A stretch of 44,963 nucleotides of DNA. Origin: Burkholderia sp. E7m39 (GTDB taxonomy: Bacteria > Pseudomonadota > Gammaproteobacteria > Burkholderiales > Burkholderiaceae). The translations under genes and the position numbers were made by a program. Below are positions 23,186-30,515 of the stretch, in pieces. The stretch is from positions 1-44,963 of the forward strand of contig BBSL01000111.1 of the NCBI GenBank assembly GCA_001319865.1. Reading direction: 5' to 3'. Position 1 is the first letter of the stretch, and the number at the start of each line of letters is the position of its first letter. Under the pieces are notes generated by a model. It saw nothing but the letters and a program-made list of their open reading frames with translations. It ran no database searches and was not told the DNA's origin.

Positions 23186-25798
23186 TTGGCCTTTCAATCG
23201 ACTTTTCCGTTCGAAGCGGCAGCAGGCCATCCCGACGCACTGTCGCTGTTGCGCGCGTTGCCGCTTCTGGACGTGCGCGAAGGCCACTGGGACGAACTGC
23301 GCGACGCCTCGGGCACGCTGCGCGAACCGTGGCGGCGCTTTTTCGAGCTGCTCGGCGAAGAGGGCATTGCGGGTCTGGAGCCAGGACGCGCGTCCGTCGC
23401 GCAGCAGGTGCGCGACAACGACATCACGTACAACGTCTACGCGGACAAGGGCGAGCCGCGTCCGTGGGCGCTCGATCTGCTGCCGCTCATCATCGCCGAG
23501 GACGAATGGGCGCTGATCGAGCGCGGCGTGCAGCAGCGCGCGCAATTGCTCAACGCGATCGTCGCCGATGTGTACGGGCCACAGACGCTGTTGCAGCAAA
23601 GCGTGCTGCCGCCGGCGCTGGTCTATGGGCATCCGGGCTATCTGCGCTCGGTGAAGGGTTTCGTGCCGCAGGGCGGGCAGTTTCTGCAGGTGGTTGGCGT
23701 CGATCTGGCGCGCGCGCCGAACGGCGAGTGGACGGTCGTCTCGCATCGCACCGAAGTGCCGTCGGGTTTGGGGTACGCGCTCGAAAACCGCATGATCGTC
23801 TCGAGCGTATTCGCCGATGTGTTCCGTGAATTGCGCGTGAGCCGTCTCGCGCCCACGTTCTCCACGCTGATCGCGACGCTTGCCGCCAGCGCGCGCGCCA
23901 CCATGCGCGACGGCAAGACGGACAGCGCGCCGCATATCGCGCTGCTCACGCCGGGGCCGTTTGCGGAAACGTATTTCGAACACGCGTTTCTCGCGCGCTA
24001 TCTCGGCGTGACGCTCGTCGAAGGCAAAGATCTGACGGTGCGCAACGACATGCTGTACCTGAAGACGCTCACGGGGCTCGAACGCGTGCACGTCGTGTTG
24101 CGCCGGCTCGACGATGCGTTCTGCGATCCCGTCGAGCTGCGCGCCGATTCGACGATCGGCGTGCCGGGGCTGTTGCAGGTGATGCGCGCGGGCAATGTGA
24201 TCGTGTCGAACGTGCCGGGCTCCGGCTTTCTCGAATCGCCCGCGATGCACGGTTTCATGCCCGGCATCGCGCGGACGCTGCTAAACGAGCCGCTGCTGCT
24301 CAACGGCGTATCGACGTGGTGGTGCGGAGAAGAAGCCGCGCGCGAACACGCGTTTGCGAACATCGAAGAAGCGTTTTTGCAGCCGACGTGGCCAGCGCGC
24401 ACGCCGGACAGCCCGCCTGGCATCGCGCACGGCCCGCAGAAACTCGATGCCTGGAAAAGCCGCATCGAGCGCTCGCCGGATGCATTCACGATCCAGCAGC
24501 CGCTGCCGTACTCGTGCACGCCGCGCTACGAAGACGGCACGCTCGGCAACCGGCCATGCGTGCTGCGCGCCATCGCCGTCGCCGATGCAAACGGCGACTG
24601 GCACGTGCTGCCGGGCGGCTTTACGCGGCTGGCGGCAGAGCGGCAGTCGTCGGTGTCGATGCAGTTCGGTGGCAGCAGCGTCGATGCATGGGTGTTGTCG
24701 AGCCATCCGAACTCCACGTTCACGCTGCTGCCGTCGCCGCTCAAGCCCGCCGATCTCGCGCGCAAGCATCGCACGGTGTCGAGCCGCGCCGCCGAGAACT
24801 TGTTCTGGAGCGGCCGCTACGGCGAGCGCGCGGAAAACAACGTGCGGCTGCTGCGCCTCATACTCGGGTCGCTCGAAAACAACGGTGCCGACACGATGTT
24901 CGCGACGCTCGCGGAACTCGCGCTGCATTTCGGTCTCGTGCAATCGGGCGATCTCGTGGGCGGGCAATCGCTGCAGGCTTTCGAGCGCACGCTGGTCGCG
25001 AATCTGCAGGAAAACACGGGCGCGTACAGTATCGGGCAAAACCTCGCGAGCCAGGCGCGCGCGAGCGGCGAGATTCGCGGGCGTCTGTCGAGCGATCATT
25101 GGCGCATCATTCTCGCCGCCCGCAATGACTTCCGCGACGCGCTGCACGAGCTGACGCCCGCGGCTGCCGTGTCGTCGAATGCGTCGTCGCGCGGCAGGGC
25201 GCGCTACAACCGCGTCACGCTGATGGATGCGCTCGAACATCTCGCGACGCAACTGTCGGCGATCAGCGGCGCGCAGGGTGACCGCATGACGCGCGACGAA
25301 GCATGGCGCCTGATGTTCGCCGGGCGCCACATCGAGCGCGTGTGGGCGATGACGTCGATATTGCGCGTGGTCGCGTCGCAGCGGCAGCTCGCGACGCCCG
25401 CCGGCTTCGATCTGCTGCTGCAACTGTTCGACAGCACGCTGACGTATCGCTCGCTGTATCCGGGGCGGCTCGAAGTGCCCGCGTTGCTGGACCTGCTGGT
25501 AATAGAGCCGACCAATCCGCGCGGGCTTTATGGCGTGTACGCGCGCCTTCGCGCGAAGCTCGACGACATTTCCGGCGCGGCGGACGGCAAGCGCCATCGG
25601 CCGTTCAGCGATCTGCTGCCGCATCCCGACACGCTGCCTTCGCTCGAAGCGCTGTGCGTGACGGACGGCAGCGGCACGTACGTGGCGCTGATCGCGCTGT
25701 GCGACCGTCTGGCGATGAGCGTCACGGCGGCCGCCAATGAAATCAGCGCGCGCTATTTCAGCCACGCGAACACGCTCGCAGCGCAGGTGTCGCCATGA
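23186..25798 (+). CDS. Circularly permuted type 2 ATP-grasp fused to alpha-E domain
   Basis: 870 aa. Residues about 20-490 form a circularly permuted ATP-grasp COOH-NH2 ligase (NDITYNVYADKG; GYLRSVKGFVPQGGQFLQV; LLTPGPFAETYFEHAFLAR). About 529-865 is the helical alpha-E domain (DUF403; SSRAAENLFWSGRYGERAEN). In related genomes these are often separate neighbouring genes; here they are fused. The only in-frame start after the previous stop is TTG 23186, with no visible Shine-Dalgarno. It is in the same frame as the DUF2126 gene, separated by one TAA and 14 sense codons. The last four bases overlap the next ATG (ATGA), showing translational coupling to the second transglutaminase. Confidence 0.9.
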   Translation: MAFQSTFPFEAAAGHPDALSLLRALPLLDVREGHWDELRDASGTLREPWRRFFELLGEEGIAGLEPGRASVAQQVRDNDITYNVYADKGEPRPWALDLLPLIIAEDEWALIERGVQQRAQLLNAIVADVYGPQTLLQQSVLPPALVYGHPGYLRSVKGFVPQGGQFLQVVGVDLARAPNGEWTVVSHRTEVPSGLGYALENRMIVSSVFADVFRELRVSRLAPTFSTLIATLAASARATMRDGKTDSAPHIALLTPGPFAETYFEHAFLARYLGVTLVEGKDLTVRNDMLYLKTLTGLERVHVVLRRLDDAFCDPVELRADSTIGVPGLLQVMRAGNVIVSNVPGSGFLESPAMHGFMPGIARTLLNEPLLLNGVSTWWCGEEAAREHAFANIEEAFLQPTWPARTPDSPPGIAHGPQKLDAWKSRIERSPDAFTIQQPLPYSCTPRYEDGTLGNRPCVLRAIAVADANGDWHVLPGGFTRLAAERQSSVSMQFGGSSVDAWVLSSHPNSTFTLLPSPLKPADLARKHRTVSSRAAENLFWSGRYGERAENNVRLLRLILGSLENNGADTMFATLAELALHFGLVQSGDLVGGQSLQAFERTLVANLQENTGAYSIGQNLASQARASGEIRGRLSSDHWRIILAARNDFRDALHELTPAAAVSSNASSRGRARYNRVTLMDALEHLATQLSAISGAQGDRMTRDEAWRLMFAGRHIERVWAMTSILRVVASQRQLATPAGFDLLLQLFDSTLTYRSLYPGRLEVPALLDLLVIEPTNPRGLYGVYARLRAKLDDISGAADGKRHRPFSDLLPHPDTLPSLEALCVTDGSGTYVALIALCDRLAMSVTAAANEISARYFSHANTLAAQVSP

Positions 25799-26682
25799 GT
25801 GAAGCGACGCTGCTGTCCGTATCGCATCGCACGACCTATCACTACTCGACGCCCGTCGAGACCGCGCAGCATCTCGCTACCATCCGGCCGCTCGCGTGCG
25901 CGTGGCAGCGCGTCGTCGAGCATACGGAGCGTATCGAGCCCACGCCTTCGTATCTGCACAGCCGCATCGATGCGTTCGGCAACGACGTGCTCTATTTCGC
26001 GCTCGACGCGCCGCACGAACGTTTGCAGATGGTGAGCGAGACGACCGTCGAGCTGACGCCGCGCTGGAGCGCGCTCGATCCCGAGGCGACGCCCGCATGG
26101 GAAGACGTCGCGCAGTCGCTGCGTTTTCGCGCGGGCGGCGTCTGCCATCCGCAGGTGGAGTTCTGCTTCGCGTCGCCGAATATCGCGCTCAAGCCGACGT
26201 TGCGCGACTATGCGCTGCGCAGCTTCCGCGCGGGCACGCCCATCGTCGCGGGCGCGATCGACCTGATGCACCGCATTCACGCGGACTTCGAGTACAAGCC
26301 GTCGGCGACGATGTTCGATACGCCCGCCGAACGCGCGTTCGATATGAAAAGCGGCGTGTGCCAGGACTACGCGCAGGTGATGATCGGCTGCCTGCGCGCG
26401 CTGGGGCTGCCCGCGCGCTACGTGAGCGGCTATTTGCGCAATGATCCGCCGCCGGGCCAGCCGCGTCTGATCGGCGCCGATGCGTCGCACGCGTGGGTGT
26501 CCGTGCATTGCCCGGAAAGCGGCTGGATCGATCTGGACCCGACCAACGACGTGCTCGCCGACGTCGACCACGTGACACTCGCCATCGGGCGCGACTACAG
26601 CGACGTGTCGCTGCTGCGAGGCATGATTCTTGGCGGCGGCGCGCATCGCGTCGAGGTCGGCGTCAGCGTGCTGGCGGTTTGA
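25795..26682 (+). CDS. Transglutaminase-like cysteine peptidase
   Basis: 295 aa, cytosolic. A beta-rich N-terminal part (LLSVSHRTTYHYSTPV) precedes the catalytic core with triad C189 (SGVCQDYAQV), H232 (ASHAWVSV) and D248 (WIDLDPTND). This bacterial transglutaminase-like family mostly hydrolyses or transfers amide bonds. It overlaps the ATP-grasp/alpha-E gene by ATGA. Genes of this kind sit beside alpha-E and ATP-grasp genes, and in many genomes beside the Anbu proteasome-like peptidase; no Anbu gene is present in this window. It is related to, but only half as long as, the fused N-terminal domain two genes upstream. Confidence 0.9.
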   Translation: MSEATLLSVSHRTTYHYSTPVETAQHLATIRPLACAWQRVVEHTERIEPTPSYLHSRIDAFGNDVLYFALDAPHERLQMVSETTVELTPRWSALDPEATPAWEDVAQSLRFRAGGVCHPQVEFCFASPNIALKPTLRDYALRSFRAGTPIVAGAIDLMHRIHADFEYKPSATMFDTPAERAFDMKSGVCQDYAQVMIGCLRALGLPARYVSGYLRNDPPPGQPRLIGADASHAWVSVHCPESGWIDLDPTNDVLADVDHVTLAIGRDYSDVSLLRGMILGGGAHRVEVGVSVLAV

Positions 26683-26719
26683 GCAACAGACAATTTCAAT
26701 TGCGGTATCCAAACGCGGT

Positions 26720-26746
26720 TTGACAGCGTGCATACGCACATATAAA
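26720..26746 (+). promoter_or_regulatory. Promoter and operator of the first MarR gene
   Basis: A consensus -35 TTGACA (26720-26725) is followed by a -10-like TATAAA (26741-26746; 15-bp spacer) or TAAACT (26743-26748; 17-bp spacer). The operator GTGCATACGCAC (26728-26739; arms GTGC/GCAC) lies exactly between them, an ideal repression site. Transcription would begin close to the ATG at 26756 and no Shine-Dalgarno is present, so the mRNA may be leaderless. Confidence 0.75.
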
Positions 26747-26755
26747 CTGGCTTTT

Positions 26756-27181
26756 ATGAGCAAGCCCATTTCTCACGACGATTGCAACTGTTTCGCGCTG
26801 CGGCAAGCGGCGCGTTACGTCACGCAGATCTACGAGCGCCATCTCGGCGAGGTCGGACTGACGGCGGCGCAGTTCACGATCGTCGCGAAGCTCGCGCGCA
26901 AGCCCGGTCTGACCATGGTGGAGCTCGCGGACACGATGGTGATGGAGCGCACCACGCTCGTGCGCGCATTGAAGCCGTTGCAGCGCGACGGCCTTGTTCT
27001 CAGCGAACCGTCCGAGCATGACGGGCGCACCTATCTGTTCAGTCTGTCTAAGGAAGGCAGGCAAACGTTCGAGCAGGCTGCCCTTGCGTGGCGCGCCGCC
27101 CAGGACGAATTCGAAAGCAAGTTCGGACGCAGCCGCGCCAAGGCATTGCGTGCGGAACTGTTCAATCTGACGTCGTCGTAA
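26756..27181 (+). CDS. MarR-family regulator, first of a tandem pair
   Basis: 141 aa. Winged helix about 35-105 (LTAAQFTIVAKL; LTMVELADTMVMERTTLVRALKPLQRDGLV). The N-terminus DDCNCFALRQAAR has C12 where OhrR-type MarR proteins carry their reactive cysteine (LCFxLY), plus C10 beside it, so thiol sensing is possible. I start at ATG 26756, right behind the promoter/operator. The next gene is a clear paralog 61 bp downstream, followed by an EmrAB-type pump, so this is probably a repressor of the efflux operon and of itself. Confidence 0.9.
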   Translation: MSKPISHDDCNCFALRQAARYVTQIYERHLGEVGLTAAQFTIVAKLARKPGLTMVELADTMVMERTTLVRALKPLQRDGLVLSEPSEHDGRTYLFSLSKEGRQTFEQAALAWRAAQDEFESKFGRSRAKALRAELFNLTSS

Positions 27182-27236
27182 TTCCCGAAGTGATTTCGCG
27201 CGCGAACAGCGCATCTGACTGGATCGATTCATTGGT

Positions 27237-27248
27237 GTGTATATGCAC
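27237..27248 (-). promoter_or_regulatory. Operator copy overlapping the start of the second MarR gene
   Basis: On the minus strand the sequence reads GTGCATATACAC, matching the two other boxes (GTGCATACGCAC) at 10 of 12 positions. It covers the start codon at 27243, so a bound regulator would block transcription entry or elongation there. Confidence 0.55.
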
Positions 27249-27704
27249 GTAGAACCGGATACACAAGACACTCAGGTTTCACCGGACGACGATTGCTTTG
27301 CGGTCCGGCAAGCGGCGCGCTATGTGACGCAGCTGTACGACCGCCATCTCGGGCAAGTCGGTCTGAAGACCACGCAGTTCTCGATCATGTGCCGGCTGCA
27401 CAATCGCAAGTGGATGACGATGAAGGAACTCGCCGACTCGATGGTGATGGAGCGCACCACGCTCGTACGCGCGATCCAGCCGCTGCAACGCGACGGTCTC
27501 GTGTACACCGAGGCGTCGCGCAGCAATCGCCGCGTATTGACGGTCATGCTGACGACTGCCGGCGAGGAACGGCTCAGAGACGCGCGCGATCACTGGCATG
27601 CGGCACAAAGCGAATTCGAACAGCAATTCGGCCCGCAGCGCGCCGCGAGTCTGCGCGCGGAGCTGTTCGACATGACAAGCGGTGGCGTGAGGCATTCCAC
27701 CTAG
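27243..27704 (+). CDS. MarR-family regulator, second of a tandem pair
   Basis: 153 aa, paralogous to the gene before it: shared blocks include RQAARYVTQ, Y(E/D)RHLG, MVMERTTLVRA and PLQRDGLV. Here the cysteine motif is DDDCFAVRQ with one cysteine (C18). Divergence is concentrated in the dimer and wing regions (SRSNRRVLTVML), so the pair may sense different ligands or form heterodimers while reading one operator. I take ATG 27243; a GTG at 27237 is also in frame. It is followed by emrA after 59 bp, in which another operator copy lies. Confidence 0.9.
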   Translation: MHVEPDTQDTQVSPDDDCFAVRQAARYVTQLYDRHLGQVGLKTTQFSIMCRLHNRKWMTMKELADSMVMERTTLVRAIQPLQRDGLVYTEASRSNRRVLTVMLTTAGEERLRDARDHWHAAQSEFEQQFGPQRAASLRAELFDMTSGGVRHST

Positions 27705-27743
27705 ATCAACACGCGCCTTCAGCGCCTCTTTCCAACGTTTTGG

Positions 27744-27758
27744 GTGCATACGCACATA
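27744..27758 (+). promoter_or_regulatory. Operator copy immediately upstream of emrA
   Basis: GTGCATACGCACATA is identical over 15 bp to the box upstream of the first MarR gene (26728-26742). It ends five bases before the emrA ATG, occupying the place where a ribosome binding site would be. This ties the pump genes to the MarR pair. Confidence 0.75.
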
Positions 27759-27763
27759 CAGCC

Positions 27764-28867
27764 ATGTCTACAACACCTTCCATTGCACCGCCGGCCGTTG
27801 CCGGCGCCGCGAAACAGACGCGCAACATTCCGTGGATGCTGCTCGCGGTGCTCGCCGTGATCGTCGCCATTGCGGCAGCCGGGTCGTACTGGTTCTTCGT
27901 CGGCCGCTTTGTCGAAACGACGGACGATGCCTATGTGGGCGGCGACGTCACCGTGCTCGCGCCGAAGGTGAACGGTTTCGTCAACGACGTGCTGGTGCAG
28001 GACAACCAGTTCGTGAAAGCGGGGCAGGTGCTGATCCGCCTGGACGCGCGCGACTACGACGCGCGTCTCGCGCAGGCGAACGCGGAAGTCGCGAGCGCCG
28101 AAGCTGCCGTGACGGAGCTCGAAGCGAAGAAGTCGCTGCAACTGGCGACGATCAACGAGCAGTCGGCGGAAGTGAAGGCATCCAACGCGGAACTCACGCG
28201 CAGCGCGTCGGATTCCGCGCGCTATCGTCAGCTGGTGAAAGACGATGCCGTGTCGAATCAGGTTGTCGAGCGCGCCGACGCCGATCTGCTGAAGGCGCGT
28301 GCCGCCGTGGATCGCAGCGGCGCCGCGTTGACAGCGGCGCAGCGTCAGTTGAGCGTGCTCGATGCGCAGATCAACGACGCGCACGCTCGCGTTGCGACGG
28401 CCAAAGCGGCGCAGCGCGTGGCCGAGCTGAACGTCGAGTACACGACGATCCGTTCGCCGATCGACGGCTATGTCGGCAACCGCACGGCGCGCGTGGGCCT
28501 GCTGGCGAATGTCGGCGTGTCGCTGCTGACGGTGGTGCCCGCGAGCGGACTGTGGATCGACGCGAACTTCAAGGAAGATCAGTTGAAGAAGATGAAAGTG
28601 GGCGACACCGTCGACGTCGATCTCGATGCGTCGAACCATCGGATCGAAGGCGTGGTCGAGAGCCTCGCGCCGGCGACGGGCGCGACCTTCAGCGTGCTGC
28701 CCGCCGAAAACGCCACGGGCAACTTCACGAAGATCGTGCAGCGCGTGCCCGTGCGCGTGCGCCTGACGGTCCCGAAGGAAATGCAGGGCGTGCTGCGCCC
28801 GGGCCTGTCGGCGACGGTGAAGGTGCACCTGCGCGCCGACAGCGAACCGGCTCGCGCGGCGCAGTAA
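27764..28867 (+). CDS. emrA: EmrA-type membrane fusion protein (HlyD family)
   Basis: 367 aa. One N-terminal TM helix (about 23-46), then a lipoyl half (VETTDDAYVGGDVTVLAPKVNGFV), a coiled-coil hairpin (about 95-205) and the second lipoyl and beta-barrel parts (TTIRSPIDGYVGNRTARVG; ANFKEDQLKKMKVGD). Periplasmic adaptor linking the EmrB pump to an outer membrane channel. ATG 27764 has no Shine-Dalgarno; a MarR operator lies directly before it. The pump gene follows 21 bp later. The substrate is likely hydrophobic drugs, uncouplers or aromatic acids, by family. Confidence 0.9.
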   Translation: MSTTPSIAPPAVAGAAKQTRNIPWMLLAVLAVIVAIAAAGSYWFFVGRFVETTDDAYVGGDVTVLAPKVNGFVNDVLVQDNQFVKAGQVLIRLDARDYDARLAQANAEVASAEAAVTELEAKKSLQLATINEQSAEVKASNAELTRSASDSARYRQLVKDDAVSNQVVERADADLLKARAAVDRSGAALTAAQRQLSVLDAQINDAHARVATAKAAQRVAELNVEYTTIRSPIDGYVGNRTARVGLLANVGVSLLTVVPASGLWIDANFKEDQLKKMKVGDTVDVDLDASNHRIEGVVESLAPATGATFSVLPAENATGNFTKIVQRVPVRVRLTVPKEMQGVLRPGLSATVKVHLRADSEPARAAQ

Positions 28868-28888
28868 CGCACGGATACGCTGCCCATC

Positions 28889-30469
28889 ATGAGCAACACA
28901 TCATCTCCTCTCATGAACCCCGCCGACCTGCCGGCCGCGACCAAGGTTTTCGCGTTCTCGCTGCTGTGCCTCGGCTTCTTCATGGCGACGCTGGACATCC
29001 AGATCGTGGCGTCGTCGCTGAGGGACATCGGCGGCGGATTGTCGGCGAGTCAAGACGAACTCTCCTGGGTGCAGACCTCGTACCTGATCGCCGAAATCAT
29101 GGTGATCCCGATGACGGGCTGGCTCACGCGCGTTTTCTCGACGCGCTGGGTGTTCGCGTTCTCCGCGTTCGGCTTTACCGTGACGAGCATGCTGTGCGGG
29201 CTCGCGTGGGACATCAACTCGATGATCCTGTTTCGCGGCTTGCAGGGCGCGCTCGGCGCGGCAATGATTCCGACCGTCTTCACGACGGCATTCATGCTGT
29301 TTCCCGGCAAACAGCGCATCGTCGCCGCGACGACGATCGGCGCGCTCGCGTCGCTCGCGCCGACCATCGGGCCGGTGATCGGCGGCTGGATCACGGACCA
29401 ATGGTCGTGGCACTGGCTGTTCTATCTGAACCTCGTGCCGGGCTTGCTCGTGACGGTACTGGTGCCGCGTTACGTCAACGTCGATCACGCCGACGTGTCG
29501 CTGCTGAAGACGGGCGACTACCTCGGCATCGCGCTGATGTGCGGCTTTCTCGGCTGCCTCGAATACGTGCTCGAAGAAGGCCCGCGCAAGAACTGGTTCG
29601 GCGACGACGTCATCCTGTTCTGCACGTGGATCTGCGTGATCTGCGGCTTCCTGTTTCTCGTGCATGCGTTCACCGCGAAAGAGCCGATCGTCGATCTGCG
29701 CGCGCTCGCGATCCGCAATTTCGGCATCGGCAGTCTGCTGTCGTTCATCACGGGCATTGGGCTCTTCTGCACGGTGTATCTCACGCCTGTATTCCTCGCG
29801 CGCGTGCGCGGCTTCGATTCGCTGCAGATCGGCGTTGCGTTGCTGTCGGTCGGCTGCTTTCAGCTGATCGCGCTGACGGCGTATTCGTTTCTCGCGCGTG
29901 TGGTCGATTTGCGCATCCTGATGGTGATCGGGCTGATTCTGTTCGGCGTCGGCTGCTACCTCTACGTGCCGCTGACGAACCAATGGGGCTGGCAGCAGTT
30001 GCTGGTTCCGCAGGCGCTGCGCGGCATGGGCCAGCAGTTCTGCGTGCCGCCCATCGTGACGATGGCGCTCGGTTCGCTGCCGCCGTCGCGGCTCAAGTCG
30101 GCGAGCGGCCTGTTCAATCTGATGCGCAACCTGGGCGGCGCAATCGGCATCGCCGTGTGCAGCACGATGCTCAACGATCGCGTGAACCTGCATTACGAAC
30201 GCCTCGACGAACACGTGAGCGCGGGCCGCCCCGCAATCGAAGCGCTGCTGCGCGACCAGGCGGCGCATTTCGCGGCCGTCGGCGGCGACATGCTGAACGG
30301 CGCGGCCGCGGGCCTCGGTTCGCTGCACGCACTGCTGATGCGCGAAGCGCTCGTGCTGACGTTCTCCGATACGTTCCTCGCGGTTGCCCTTTGCTTCGCG
30401 GTGGGCCTCGTCAGCGTGCTGTTTTCGCAGCCCTTCGGCCATTCGTCGCCGCCGCCCGATGCGCACTGA
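28889..30469 (+). CDS. emrB: EmrB-type DHA2 family MFS efflux transporter
   Basis: 526 aa with about 14 predicted TM segments. Antiporter motif C is visible (ASLAPTIGPVIGGWITDQW), as is the family-typical opening LDIQIVASSLRDIGGGLSASQDELSWVQ (read in two parts). Proton-driven inner-membrane pump of a tripartite system with EmrA and the following outer membrane factor. An upstream ATG at 28889 is used; a second in-frame ATG occurs at 28913. The gene lies 21 bp after emrA and 46 bp before the outer membrane factor. Confidence 0.92.
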   Translation: MSNTSSPLMNPADLPAATKVFAFSLLCLGFFMATLDIQIVASSLRDIGGGLSASQDELSWVQTSYLIAEIMVIPMTGWLTRVFSTRWVFAFSAFGFTVTSMLCGLAWDINSMILFRGLQGALGAAMIPTVFTTAFMLFPGKQRIVAATTIGALASLAPTIGPVIGGWITDQWSWHWLFYLNLVPGLLVTVLVPRYVNVDHADVSLLKTGDYLGIALMCGFLGCLEYVLEEGPRKNWFGDDVILFCTWICVICGFLFLVHAFTAKEPIVDLRALAIRNFGIGSLLSFITGIGLFCTVYLTPVFLARVRGFDSLQIGVALLSVGCFQLIALTAYSFLARVVDLRILMVIGLILFGVGCYLYVPLTNQWGWQQLLVPQALRGMGQQFCVPPIVTMALGSLPPSRLKSASGLFNLMRNLGGAIGIAVCSTMLNDRVNLHYERLDEHVSAGRPAIEALLRDQAAHFAAVGGDMLNGAAAGLGSLHALLMREALVLTFSDTFLAVALCFAVGLVSVLFSQPFGHSSPPPDAH

Positions 30470-30515
30470 ACCGCGCACGCTGCCATCAACCCATCCGATC
30501 ACTGGAAGATTCGAC

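Noticed and set aside
25795..25798. Four-base gene overlap taken as a sequencing error
   Set aside because: ATGA overlaps are normal for coupled translation, and both frames are intact. The same occurs between oppD and oppF.
26683..28888. Gene transfer or mobile element around the tandem MarR/efflux genes
   Set aside because: No transposase, integrase, flanking repeats or base-composition shift; a local duplication of marR is enough to explain the pair.
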